In this document: in pieces, positions 35,001-47,213 of the stretch
Numbering within the stretch: the first letter of the stretch is position 1
Layout of the letters: each line of letters opens with the position of its first letter
Source: Polytrichum commune
Lineage: Eukaryota > Streptophyta > Polytrichopsida > Polytrichales > Polytrichaceae
Direction of reading: 5' to 3'
DNA length: 64,000 nucleotides
Assembly: GCA_950295325.1 (NCBI GenBank)
Contig: OX485803.1
Span: 47,199,554-47,263,553 of the forward strand
The notes under the pieces: generated by a model
What the model saw: the letters and a program-made list of their open reading frames with translations, nothing else
The model's database searches: none
Told to the model about the DNA's origin: nothing
Program-made: the position numbers and the translations under genes

Positions 35001-35532
35001 AGCAAAGCCAGCCCCAGGACCAAAACCAGCTCCCCTAATGGACCTTATGGACATGGGAGACAGCGATCCCTCCTCTCATGTTACATCTGGTACGAGACCG
35101 CTGTATGATCCCTTCAAGGAGCTTGAAGGTTTACTGGATGGGCCACCATCCTCCACAACTGCAGCAGCAACTCAAGGTGCACCTCCAAAGGGCAACAGCA
35201 TAGATCTCATGTCATTGTACGATAGCACTCCTGCTGCTGCCCCTGGCTTGGCAGGAAGTAGCACGGATCTAATGATGTCCTTAGGGCAAGCAAATAGTTC
35301 CAGTTCAGAAGCTGTGAATGGTTTCCAGATGGGCTTAATGGATGCAGGAGAGGTGCCAGGTGAGAGCCCGCTGCTGGGGATTGCTGGGCATGTGATGCCA
35401 GGTCCTACAGTGTCACAAGAGAAAAAAGGACCTTCAAGACAAGACTCTTTGCTTAAAGATGCTGCGACACGGCAAGTAGGTGTTACACCTACAGGCGCCA
35501 ACCCTGCTCTTTTCCAAGACCTACTTGGATAG
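29063..35532 (+). CDS. AP4E: AP-4 complex subunit epsilon
   Basis: Large subunit of the AP-4 adaptor (epsilon, beta, mu, sigma), which sorts cargo at the trans-Golgi network toward vacuole/endosome routes. Thirteen coding exons, all GT-AG and in frame: 29063-29109, 29551-30157, 30482-30667, 30825-31040, 31312-31422, 31600-31797, 31992-32123, 32594-32650, 32986-33102, 33305-33382, 33704-33847, 34044-34530, 34784-35532; 1042 residues. The adaptin alpha-solenoid trunk spans about 40-630 (VYVEMLGHDASFGFIHAVK, KDLKSDNYLVVCAALSAV, ASHSTDLQQRAYEL). The C-terminal part contains the plant-conserved HALRFEAYE and RLRLDGVQKKWGRP blocks, then AEKQRLAASLFGG, DPFKELEGL and the terminal NPALFQDLLG. It is about 100 residues longer than Arabidopsis AP4E (938, recalled), mainly through the low-complexity C-terminal region. 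The small first exon adds 15 residues before the usual QLKTIGRELAMGSQG start; translation from Met at 29600 is the alternative. Confidence 0.95.
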
Positions 35533-35830
35533 AAAGCATGGCCAGAGAGAGTGAGGCCCAAACTATGAAGAGACAAGCTTGGATTCTTTGAAGATGCCCA
35601 TATCCTTCTTTCCTTTGTTGCCTGTAGATTGATTGAGAGGTGCGAGCCTTCGTGGCATTGGAGCTCTTGGAACTTCATCTTGTTAGTTGTAGGTGCTGAG
35701 TCCTCCTATGTTTTGAGTCCTAGATCTCAGTCTAGTGGAGTCGAGCACTCATAATTTTCTATAGACAAGTCATGTTCTATTAGGTATTCTGAAACTGTAG
35801 GTAGATTGCACAAATAAAAAGTTAGGTCCA
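35533..35830 (+). terminator. AP4E 3' UTR with candidate polyadenylation signal
   Basis: An AATAAA hexamer at 35813-35818, 281 bp after the stop codon, is the best candidate polyadenylation signal for AP4E. The actual cleavage site is not known. Confidence 0.5.
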
Positions 35831-38800
35831 AATTTGAAAGAAGCAACTCAACCAGAATGAGCATCTCTTAATTTGTAATGTGTTGATCTTTAATGTTGGG
35901 AGGGATTGTGGCACAAGTCTGCTTTGTGTGATTGTCTGTGCAGATTTTCCTTTGTACAGCAATCTGTATCCTGGTCAATTTTATCTGTTGGAAAACGCCT
36001 GGAATATAGAGACTATTTGCCATTTGTTTTCTACTCCACTTGGCTCTGGTTCATGAGTGACGCAGCTCAGACAAGGATGGTGCAATGCACATAAGGCTTT
36101 CATAATTACCTGAATCCCAAAATCCACCATAAGAATGTGGGCTCTACAAAGATGTCTTCTTGAACTACATTTGGTTTTGTCTTTGTCATTAGGCAAATGT
36201 GCCTACTAAAGTGACTCGTCTTCCTTCAAATAGAGTATGATTGTAGGTAAAATATGGAAAATCGCCTTTAAGAGGTTGTACCAAAGTTGCTCCAGTTGTA
36301 CTTTTACACCGGTAGCATGCTTAAGTAACTTTGATTGGTGGATGAGGATGGTGGTTAGAGTTTGTGGTGAGGTGTGGGTTGATGAGGTCTTTGGGAGTCT
36401 CGAGGTCTTCGACAACTAGGTGTGACAACTAGGTGGACAACTAGGTTTTGTCTTAACTTGAAGTTGTCCATAATGCCCTACCTTGGGTCCTTTGACGGGA
36501 AATGAAGGCTCACTGGAGGAGATATAATGAACTTTGTCTGGGTGGTTGTGGGTGTTGTGAGAGTGGTGAGCAAGTATCGCTGGACAAGCAACGCCTCCAC
36601 ATGAACGCTTACGCGTATCAGTGAATGAAGTCTAATGTGCATGTTGATTTAGTGTGGAATGATGATAAATTAATGTGGAGCAACCTAATTGCGCATGTCG
36701 GTGTTTTTGTGTCTTATCTGAGTACAAAATGATAATCTTGAGGATTGAGATTGAAGTCTTCCTCAAGTCTTTTGTGTAGAATGAGGATCTCATGCGCTGG
36801 ATGTAGATGCAACACATTTGGAGCACTAATTGATTGGGTCGTATACCTTTTACACTTATTAGTGTGGCCCACTATAATTTTGTCATAACTCAATAATTTT
36901 GGTCAGTGTAAATTTTCTTTACCTATGCCATTTTTGATCCCATAGTATCATATGTTCAACACTAAGAATATGAAATCATTTTTTTAACAAGAACTTTGAT
37001 TATTGCAGGTCAAAATTTCATAATATCAATATAAATATATAGCTATATTATTATTATTGTTGTTGTTGTTGTTAAAATTTTATCATTTAGAAATTCAAAA
37101 CTTATAAGCCACCTTAATTATCAACCCATGCATTCATATACATCAGAGAATGTGGTGGTGGTGGTGATGGTGGTGATGGGAATCTACGAAAGGTGGACAC
37201 ATGTCCAACTACCTTTTAAAAGAATAGGGGCCACATGTCAAAAAGTCTTGCTCAAAACAAGATGGCATGGCCATGATAGGCTTTGTCCCAATTAATCTAT
37301 TCAATTGAATAGAATCGGCTAAATGATGGTAAGATACAATGCTAGTATAAATTGACATTGTAGTATCAATGTAATATTGGCATAATATCGTACTTTAAAG
37401 AGCAAGTTTAGCGCCTTTCCACCAAATAATCATTAAAAATGAAAAAATAGTTCAATTTTTCTCTAAATGTCAAAATTCAGCTCTATAATATAAAAATGCC
37501 AAATGTGATGCCAAAATGGTTTGAATCAAAATCACTTAGGTTCCAAACTAATAAAGTCTCTTTGGTCATAACCATAGCTTAAGCAAACCTCATCCTCACC
37601 ATCTCAGCATCCCACATGCTTCATACCTACTATCCTTAGGTATTTACTAAATTTTTAGCAATGTGGCTCAATAATTTTCAAAATAATTTGGCATGATTTT
37701 TGATAATTATTAAAAGCCAAACTTCGTATGAAACTACAATACCGTGATATTAACATATGAACCTAGAATGAACTTCTCATGAAATTCTAGTGAATGTGCA
37801 ATAAAATCTTGAAATTCTAAGGAAATTTTGAGGAGGTGAAAATGTTGATGAACATTGATGACATTTTGAGAAAATTATGAGGATTTTGGGAAATTTTGGG
37901 AAATATATGAGAGAAAATCAGGAAAAATGTTAAGAAAACATTGGATTTTTATTTTTATTTTTATTTTTTGAGAGAGACTACATACTACTGTGGATTGAGA
38001 ATGAAAAATAATAGAAATTAGATGATACTAGAAACCAGGGATGAATTTGAAAATTGGATGAAATGAAAAGGTGGATGAACGTCAATGAACATGAAAGACA
38101 CGGAAAAGACTTCCAAAGTTTTGAGCAATCTTCAAGAGTTTTTAGAATCCAAGGCATGAAACATGTGACAAGAAAAGAGGTTATAAAATGTGGAAAGGTG
38201 GGGGATTACAAGTGCAAAAGGTGTACATGATGGGGGAAACTAGAAGGAGGTGGTAAGCATGGATCTAAGGTGACAACATGGCATAAGTAATAAGACAAAG
38301 TAAGATGATTTAATTAAAAAGAAAAGATTTTTTCAGTTATTTTTCGGGGGGCATGGTGACTGGTCCATGGGGGACAAATGAGCATGGACACGAATATACA
38401 TGCATATGGCAAGTACGCATACATCATGGACATATGGGAGCATGAGTGTATAGGCTTGGATTCATCCAAAGCATTAATTCATATGCATAAGTGCAACATG
38501 CTAGGATGGCATATGTCCAAGCTTAGTTATGTGCTTCGTCCATGCAAATTGATTAGACAGCTGAATCAAATGTCATGTGGATGGGGAGTCGTGTGGCCCT
38601 GGGAGTACCAGTAGCTGGCTTCAAACATCACAAGGTGTCACATAATTCATACCTTCAAAACTCTAATAACAATAAGCCGTTTTGCATGTCAATAATTCCT
38701 TAATAAGCGATCGAGAATCTCCAATAATTATTGATTTAAGGGTGTCAGGAAACTCAGTAGCAAAAAAGGCTCACTAGAAAGTGGCTTAAAGACATGATTT

Positions 38801-39785
38801 TGTACCTGAGGTTTTCTTTTCTTTTCTTTTTTTTTACCAGGAGATCTCACATCAACTCATACAAGTATATCCTTCCGAGCTCCCTGAACCATGCATTGAA
38901 ATTCAGTGCAAGAGTTCGGAGGCAAAGTAGCCACTCAGAAAGCAGGAGACGACAATCTTGTGGACAAAGAAATAATGATACGTTCCACTGCTTGTATGGA
39001 GCTCTAAGCAACTACAACAAGAAAACGGTAGAACCGTGAGGCTCTGTCCTTATGAGAAGACAACAATTGTAGCTGTATACTTTGCTCATGCCAATTCATG
39101 GCTATTTACTATACCTATAACCAACTATAGTCAATCGAATGTTTTCAATACATGTTAGGGAACTACTATGCTTAACTAGATTTTAGAGCAACTATACTTA
39201 ACTACATTTTTTGGCAGGTCAAATCGCGAACAACTATAGTTACGAAAGACAACTAGTTAACTAATAGTTGCATTAGTTGGTTAATTGTCCAAGGTATGCA
39301 AGCTTTCACCATCCACGCTAAAAAAAGTGGACCAAAAATATTAGGAACAAGTAACATCCAAGTATGAATGCAAAGTGGTTAGGAAATCTGCTCTTGAAAC
39401 ATAGAAGTCAATGCATAGTCTTTGTCCTCTAGACAGAGCCAACAAAGGTGCAGTTTCCTCGGGGAGTTCACTGCGATAATATTAGAAAACAACGTGCGGA
39501 AAAATATAGGGTAATTTATATTCACAAAAGGAAAAACTTAGAATTTTCTTAGAAGTAATATAGGTGAGTATGTATGATAAAATTTGTATTATAAATAATA
39601 TAGGCTTGATACAAATAACGCATACTTTAAAAATAGGGGATCACTATTTCCACACCTTTTTTGGCTAGATTCACACCTTTTTGCCGGTTCGGTTGCCGTG
39701 TCACTGAGGCGCTATATATGAGATTCTTCATGGTGCATCCGGACCGTTGATCCACCAAGGTCCATCCAAGGGCCTCAATGATCCT

Positions 39786-39842
39786 AGGTGGCGGTGGGGT
39801 GGGGGGCGGGGGTGGTGCTTGCCACCAAGGCGGGGTGGGGCC
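39786..39842 (+). other. G-rich segment with G-quadruplex potential
   Basis: Multiple runs of four to six G within about 57 bp (GGTGGGGTGGGGGGCGGGGG and then GGCGGGGTGGGG) could form a G-quadruplex on the plus strand. It is isolated in AT-rich intergenic DNA. Confidence 0.6.
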
Positions 39843-39936
39843 GTGGGCCTCATGTCTTTTTTTGGGAGGCCGGATTTAGGGTGGTGTCGGGCCTAGTGGC
39901 TAGGTGGGCCCAGTGGCTAGGCCTACTTATTATATA

Positions 39937-40010
39937 ACTAGTTGGTTACCCTTACTCTACTTACTAAATGACTAGTTGGTTACCCTTACTCTACTTACTA
40001 AATAACTAGA
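39937..40010 (+). repeat. 34-bp tandem duplication
   Basis: ACTAGTTGGTTACCCTTACT and the following CTACTTACTAAAT occur twice back to back, followed by the partial start of a third unit. Confidence 0.9.
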
Positions 40011-40760
40011 TCAACATGTGATGTAGAAAATTGACTTGCAAAGAGCATTTGTAATGCTAATAGAGAGTGGAGCGCGAATTGAACTCCACGGTAGTAAACT
40101 CAAATGGATACCCAATCAATGCCATGCTGCAAGTTCACATCTTTATTGTTAGAAATCATAACAAGTCAATTGCTCACAATTCAAATATCTCAAACATTTC
40201 CAGGAACGGAAAAAACTTTGACTCATGTCAATTGCAAACCAGTTTTGACAAGGTGACAAGGAGTTGAGAAAGAGTGCTCTCAACATGATAAATTTGGGTA
40301 AATAAGGACATGTTGACGTGGGCCATATATCTCGATTTGCCGAATGAGGATCCCTTCCATTTTGATGATTTGAAAAAACTGCCAACTGCATGAAAAATGC
40401 ACGCAAAAATTCTCTGTAAATTCAACATGTCATATTAACATGGTGCAATCATAATTTGGGCATTATACTATGCATCAAGAAATGTTCTAGAAGCATATGC
40501 CCTAGATTTGGCAATAGAAGAGCAAGGAGATCCAAGATATGCAGGATCCTACATTGTGTGGCAAATGAGCGGCAAATCCTACATTGTGCGCCTTGTGTCA
40601 ACATTTTGAGTAGGGATTTTTGTGGAACATGGCATGTGTAGTGGCACAACGTGGTGCTCTTTCGCAACAACATTTTGTACCAATTTTTTTGGCACAACCA
40701 TATCGTTCATGTCATAGATATGGAATTTGCGCCCTTTGAAGTAAAGAATAGTTTTCTTTA

Positions 40761-40894
40761 TATGTGATTTTTGTAAAATGATGTGACGACAAAGAATTTA
40801 ACATGAACTTTCAACATGTTGTGGTCATCATGTGTGCATTATACATTTCCATCTACCATTCTTTGTCGTCACATCATTTTACAAAAATCACATA
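40761..40894. repeat. Perfect 37-bp inverted repeat (hairpin)
   Basis: The arms at 40761-40797 and 40858-40894 are exact reverse complements over 37 bp. The left arm begins TATGTGATTTTTGTAAAATG. They are separated by a 60-bp loop. A transcript would fold into a long perfect stem. No TSD was recognised, so it could be a foldback/MITE remnant or a small-RNA-producing hairpin. Confidence 0.95.
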
Positions 40895-42585
40895 TTAAAA
40901 ATTCAACAAAATTCATGTAATTCAACAAAATTCATCATGTTGAAAATTACATGTTGAAAATTCAAGTTAAATTGGTTGTCTATATAGTGAACTTGGGTCA
41001 TAATTCCAATGAAATTGGTAGAACCTATTGCTGAATTGGTTTGTAAAATCATGAATTGAGTTTGCACTTTTGTGAATTCATCTTACCAAACAAGTAATTC
41101 TTAAAGATATCTTGGGGGTGTTGAAACACAATATGTGATCTCATGTAATTAGTTGTTTGAAGAACACTAATACTCTTCACATCATTGTTGAAGTTCCAAG
41201 ATACATGGAGGTACACTTAATATTCATGATATCCCTATTGCATGTGGCAAAGCGTTTGAACTTGGTATAATTGAGGTTCAAAGAGCAGTATGATTTTGTT
41301 ATATTTTACTTGACCTCTGTATATTCACTTGTTTCATTATCCTAGCTTTGCCTTAAAGATTATCACCTCGTCAGATTGCAGTGAGCAGAATTTTTAAAGC
41401 AATGGCTAATGCATGTTGTTATGCAAAAAGCTGCTTGTTAGTGAAAAAAATCATAACAACAACTATAAAAATATAAATCTTTGGGATAACCCATTTATGA
41501 ACTTCCAGTTTGGAGATTGCCCGGGTGGCAAACTGATGTTTATACTTTCACCTGTCAATCTAGGCAACAACACACTACTTATTTGGCCGCTTACAATCAT
41601 CACTAAGATACCAATGTGCAGACAAAAGATTCGATTTTGGCTCTAGTGGAAGAGGTAGCTTAACATAATTTACATGACCACTGCAATAATTAAGGAAAAT
41701 GTTGTGGGGCAGATGTAGTGCAATTTACTCCAGGCAGTCCTATAGTGTGGCCCACAGTATACACCATGCAAAAAAGTACCACAAACCTTGTTACACTTGA
41801 CTCTTCAACCACTCCTTAAGTTCTCATTCTTTCACTTTTAGGTCCAGGTAAGCAACAACCTTATTGCCAAGTGTAATTCCAAAGAGCCTGTTCTCACTTC
41901 CTGAGTCCCAAGAATAAAGAAAGAAAACATCAAAATCAAAAGGGAGAGCAATTGATGTTTGAGTGGTCGTTGCACTCAAAATGACTAAGTTAGGAGGCGA
42001 TCTTGAAGTCTGGAAAGAGCTTGAGAATTTCCAACTTCTTAACTCCTTTCAAATTCATGATGCTGTATACTCATCAGCAACTTTTGAAACCTTGTGACAT
42101 CTAAAAATGTCTATACCATCACTGCACATTCATAAGATACAACTGTGTTGCCCACTCAATCATGCTCCCAGAGTAATGAGAAAGATACATCATTTTCAAG
42201 GATATGCTCATCAAACAACAAATTCATCACAGTTTCAAATGAGTTTGAAAGAATGTTCTAATCTTTTATTCACAAATTGTTTAATAGATATGGAACAGGT
42301 TATACACTAAGCTCCCTGTGAGATGGTCGAAGAGTACAATTATTGTCCTGAATGGTTGCAGACCATCTCCCCACACACAACACTTGGTGTTATGATCAGG
42401 TGTGTCTACTTTAGAAAAGGGGAATATGCATCACCAGAGGTGGTTTTTAGTCGCACAGATTGAATGGCGAGCTGCTAAACAATGAGAGTGGTCTCTGCTG
42501 CTCGAGCTCAAGTACTAATCTGTCATTGTAATAAGCTATATCCTTCCCCAAGTGCCTGAAGGTGATGAATTGTTCACTGGCTTGT
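40895..42585. other. Intergenic and 3' flank of the reductase-like gene
   Basis: No gene is visible. Short repeated ATTCAACAAAATTCAT units follow the hairpin (about 40903-40935). The right part (from about 42300) is probably the 3' UTR of the minus-strand gene ending at 42586, by position only. Confidence 0.4.
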
Positions 42586-45500
42586 TCAATGTTGACGAGC
42601 TTTGAGTGACAAGGTCTTCAACTTCTGATTGCTCAACAAATGTGGAAGTCCATTCTTTGAGAAACTGCAAGCATCAGCAAAGCATTCAACGTTCAGACAT
42701 TGTAAGACAATCAGACAATCTCCGCAGAACTGACAGGATTGTGCAATAGACAGAACTAATCACTTGGTTCAAGAATGCATGATTTGAAACTTCTGGGTAA
42801 TTCTGATCCTTTACATTTATAAGAGCTAAGTGCAAGCTGTCCAGAGATCCAATGGTAGGTGTCAGAATTTACCTGGAGGGAATGATACTATCAGGGTACA
42901 GTTTGTAGATGTATGCCACAAGAGCCTCCTCACTCACAACATCCTCATAGCATATATAGCGGCCAGATGCTTCAGGAACTTCAAAAGCACAGACATGTGC
43001 TTCAGCAACATCCTCCACATGTGCGAAGGCGAATAAACCACTTTGTGGAAGTTCTTGTACACCTGATGGAGACAAGAAACTGATTCTGTCAGGATCCATT
43101 GCATTTTTCACATCATTTAATAATCACGTACTTCAGACATGCCTAGTAGATGTGCATGAACAGAACACATACGAATGACACTGCAAACAACATAATTCTT
43201 ATATAAACTCAAATTCATCATGCAGATACTATCTCTTTAGAATTGTTGACAACAGGATTTGACGAACATTCCACTCAACGTACCTTGAAGATATGTCAAG
43301 ATGGCTTGATCCCTCCCACTTTGTTTGGGACCCAACACGATGGCAGGGTTGATGACCACCAAATCTAAACCTTTGTCTCTTGCTAGCGACCAGGCCGCCT
43401 TCTCTGTCATAGTCTTGGCCAATGGACCCCATAGCTGTTATACATAACAAAAACATGTCAGATTACTCCAAATTCACAAATTCAGTTGTACACTTATAAT
43501 CTGTAGATTTTACTGCACAAGCCAGGTGAGTTGAGATGAGAAAGACACCTTCTTTGAGCGGCATAAATCTAGATTGCTCCAGCATTTTTCGTCAATGACC
43601 TTCTCAGCACTCCGTTGCTGGTCCCATACCATAGCAGAAAGTGACGAAGTCAACACCAAACGCTTCACTGACGTGTTCGCACACGCTTCCACAACATTCA
43701 AGGCCCCTCGTACTTCAAAGTCTGCCATTTCAGGCTGCACATACAAATAAAATTTGTCAGAACAAATAAGCAAATGCAACTTCATTTTCATGATACTAAA
43801 ATTCAGAGCTCACACCCTTTCAATGTTAAAGAATATCCTCCTCAGGACCAGTATCTGTCAGTAGACTTTCATGTGCGGAGGATAATTAGATGCAACTATT
43901 GTTAATTTCCTTTTCGGAAGGCTCGAAAATGATCTACTTAATTAAAGCCTAAAAACTACATAAAGACCTCCACCATATTGAGGGAGGGAAGGAGTATCTA
44001 CACTACCTTCTTACACATGTGTTTTAGATGCAAGCTCTAGAGCTATAAGGAATATTCTGTCAAAAAAGTCCCTCTCCTTGACACGCAGTAATCCATCGAT
44101 AATCAAATAGATAACTTTTCTCCCGGAGGTTGGTAAGCAAAAAATCTACTCGGGACGTTCAAGGCATCTTCAGCGCACCCATCAAGTTGAGAGAGGGAAG
44201 CACGATCATTCTGAAGCTACAAAGGAGAACAATTGTCCTTGTCTCCTCCTGATGTGTGGACAATTTTTCATAGTACTCCTATCACCTCCGAGTTATGTTA
44301 TCTACACAAAGCTTTGGTACTCGGAACATCCAAGAAGGTTGCAAGAGATTCCAAGGCAACAGTACAAGAAAGAATATCCACGACAATTGCTAAGATTGTT
44401 CAGGTAGGCCAATCAATCATCGAAACTTGTAAAGCTCCTCGAACAGATTAGGTCGTCGATAACCAAAAAACCAAAACCATCTCGCGGTATGTTGCATGCC
44501 AGAAAGTGAGAAGCAGCAGCTTACAGGGTAGTTAGAGATGACGTCACTTGGGGAAGAGGTGTGGAAGACACCATCGCACCCGAAGAAACATTCCACCAAA
44601 CTGCCATAATCCAGGGGATCAGCTTGTGTGAGCTCCAGCCGCTGCTCAGCACCTGGCAACGCCATCAACGCAGCCGCCTCATCTGAATATCACCAATCGC
44701 CATCGCCAACAGTTAGGCAAAAATCCTCTCAAGAAGAACCAAGAAACCAAGAACTTTTATCTTTTCTCTCCATTTTCACATTCCAATCACCAGACAACCG
44801 GTTTTCTAAAAACCACGCATCCTAAGCCTTCAGAAGGCATTGCGCAGAGCCATCACTCGCTCTTTCTGCTCTAAAACTTTTCAAAAGCCTACTTTTGCAA
44901 AAAACTTGGAGTTGCCTGACCCACCAGAGCATTGATAACCACAATCCTCACAAGAAGCACCAAAAACCAAAGACCTCTATCTATCCTCTCCATTTCACAT
45001 CCCAATCACCGAACACCCGGTTTTCGAAATCTCCTACAAGCATTGCGCAAAGCCATGGCTTCCTCTTTCTGCTGTCAGTCTTGAAAAAAGACTACCTTCG
45101 CAAAAAGCTTTGAGCTAGCTAATCCACCAAGGTATTGATAACACAAAATCCTCACACGAAGAACCAAGAACGAAAGCACTCTACGTTTCCTCTCCTTTTC
45201 ACATCCCAACAGACAACCGATTCTCCACCAAACCGCTCACCCTAAATCTCCAAAAGCATTGCGCAAAGCCATCACTCGCTCTTCCTGCTGTAAAACTTGG
45301 AAAGAGCCTACTTTTGAAAGAAGAAGAAAAAAGCTTGGAGCTAGCTAATCCACCAAGGCATTGATAACCCAATAGCGACTCTCCCAAGAGTCTTGGTGAT
45401 ATATTTGCGTGCTTCCAAACAGGTAACCAATGGTGAAAGGAGTACTAGTGGATTGAGGATTTACCAGTAGAAGTTCGGAGCGTGGAGCGAACATTGTAGC

Positions 45501-45639
45501 CTCTCTCCAACAATGTGCGCACCAACCAAGAGCCCACAAGACTCCAGCTGCCTGTCACGCACACATACTTGCGCTTTCCTGTCTGGGCCACCTCTCGCTC
45601 GCCTCTTACATTACTCTCGTGTGAATCCCACACACCCAT
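42586..45639 (-). CDS. Cinnamoyl-CoA-reductase-like / extended SDR family protein
   Basis: Six exons on the minus strand, all GT-AG and in frame: 45639-45465, 44682-44525, 43734-43549, 43434-43284, 43062-42873, 42664-42586; 312 residues. It belongs to the NAD(P)-binding CCR/DFR-like extended short-chain dehydrogenases. Visible: cofactor strand [17 protein letters not shown] (residues 24-40), [20 protein letters not shown] in exon 2, [12 protein letters not shown] and [12 protein letters not shown] in exon 3, [11 protein letters not shown] in exon 4, [18 protein letters not shown] in exon 5, and a C-terminal LSNQKLKTL. In classical CCR the catalytic motif is YxxxK. Here residues 174-180 read LWGPLAK, so Lys180 is present but glycine stands at the Tyr position. 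The second Gly of the cofactor motif is Ser33. Similar divergence (LWHALAK) is remembered from an Arabidopsis CCR-like clade (At2g02400 type), so this is probably that clade. True CCR activity is doubtful. Confidence 0.9.
44721..45370 (-). repeat. Three diverged ~220-bp tandem repeats in intron 1
   Basis: Intron 1 of the reductase-like gene contains three successive units starting near 44722, 44943 and 45147 (offsets 221 and 204 bp). Each contains an AATCCTC[AT]CA start, TTTCACATCCCAA, CAACCGGTTTTC-like sequence, AAGCATTGCGCAAAGCCATC and ends in CATTGATAACC. Copies are diverged by substitutions and small gaps. Confidence 0.9.
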
Positions 45640-45912
45640 CTCGACGAAAGCTTCAACGGTCACAAAATAGGATACCAGGTGTCTTGTCTATTCTTCCTCC
45701 CTCTTCCTTCTTCAGATTCCCCTTGGTTTCAAGTTCCCAAAGCTGGCCGAGCCGAGAAGAAATGGCACAACAGAATGGAATGGAATGGGACACTTTGATT
45801 ATGATAAAATGGTTCACGCTGAGATTAGCTCGTTACCGCACTCGCGGTGGCTGAGAAGAATTGGGGTATAATGACCACAGAAAAACCTGGAAGCCACCCA
45901 GCCACACAGCAG

Positions 45913-45920
45913 TATATATA
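45913..45920 (-). promoter_or_regulatory. Candidate TATA box of the reductase-like gene
   Basis: TATATATA lies 274 bp upstream of the ATG at 45639 and reads as a TATA box on the minus strand. Transcription would begin near 45885, giving a leader of about 245 nt. The assignment is by motif and distance only. Confidence 0.35.
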
Positions 45921-47157
45921 AGCAATCGACAACGAGCTCACAGCAGTACATGTGTACATACAAGAGCGAGGGCAATGATCATAAGTTAGGGGAAAAGCTC
46001 GTGGACGCGGAGAGAGGTGAAAGCTGGAGAACACGACGACGACTTTGTGTGGCGTGCAGTGAAAACACTTGTCCCCTGACAATGTTTTCTCTGCAATACA
46101 ATAGCCCTCTGACAACTACCACCCTGACCAGACCAGACTGACTCATCACCATTCACCCGGGACTCGGAACACTCATTAAAGACCTAAGTAAGTAACAGAA
46201 GTAGCAGAAGAAGGAACCATTGTAACCGACTCAAAAAGGGCCGAAACTAAATGACCCACATGATGAGCTTCTAGATTGCCACCAACTCACCCACTCTGCC
46301 ACCAATCAACGCCAATTCATCGCACCTTCGCATCTCTCCCCATCCACCTCACGTCACACTACCTGACCCCGTTCATTAATAACTTATACCTCCCAACTCA
46401 GCTCCCTCACCTCATGCACCGTGACACCTCGACCCGGCTCCCCTCGCAGTCAAACTTAACCCCCGAGCTCACGTCTGGACTCCCTCTGTGAGCTAAGATA
46501 AGGGAAGGGGAAGGGAAGGGCAAGAGCAAGGTACTCACTCACCGCTTGATCAGGCCGCTACACGCGTTTGTTTCCTTGCTCCCTGCAATAGAATTAAATG
46601 CTCTCTGCAACAATACCAGCTCCTTTGTACTCGCACCCCGGCCGCTTTTAAAGCACTCTCTTCACAGCGAGGCTCGATTCGAAGTTTGAATGGACTTTTG
46701 AAAGAGTTTTGCAGAGTCGAGCGAGACCCAGTCGGGTAAGTGAGGTGCGGCGATGGTGGGAGCGGAGGCGTGACCGGTGCATTTGTAGCGAGGGGAAGCA
46801 AGAAGACCAGGCAGGCTTCTTGCTGGCGGCCGCTCACTGCCCGCCTGCCCGCCTGCCCGCCCGCGGTGGGGAAGACGATCCAAGGGGCCTTGGATGGGTG
46901 GGTGGATGACACGTGGACGGAACAGTGCTCGACGTGTGGGTCCCACGTGGTCAACCTTCGTCGTCGAGTGGTTTTCCTGCGCTTTTTCATCCGCCCCGGG
47001 CAGGTTTTGGGGTCTTGGATAATAATAATAAGTAACTGTATTGTTGAGGAATTCTGGGCCTGTGTTGTTTGTGTTGGTGGTCAGTGGGGGACATTGGAAG
47101 GTACTGGAAGTCCAGTGTGCAGAGGGGCAGACTTGGATGAAGTAGCTGAGAGTGCTG

Positions 47158-47213
47158 GGGTGGGTGGGTGGATGGATGGATGATTGGATGGATGGGTGGG
47201 TGGACGGACCTGG
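47158..47213 (+). repeat. TGGG/TGGA tetranucleotide repeat
   Basis: Alternating GGGT and GGAT units over about 55 bp. Confidence 0.9.

Larger units (their letters stand above)
35831..40760. other. Intergenic, no supported gene
   Basis: AT-rich, gene-poor DNA. It contains trinucleotide microsatellites near 37044-37071 (ATT/GTT) and 37150-37180 (GGT/GAT), a very G-rich segment at 39786-39842 and a 34-bp tandem duplication at 39937-40010. Open stretches at 38378-38614 and 38794-39039 are not recognisable and are not called as genes. Confidence 0.5.

Noticed and set aside
34803-35678. Minus-strand open stretches opposite the last AP4E exon
   Set aside because: The plus strand carries conserved AP4E C-terminal motifs and the correct stop; the minus readings have no domain.
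38378-39039. Two short open stretches (78 and 81 codons)
   Set aside because: No recognisable domain, poor start context and location in repeat-rich intergenic DNA.
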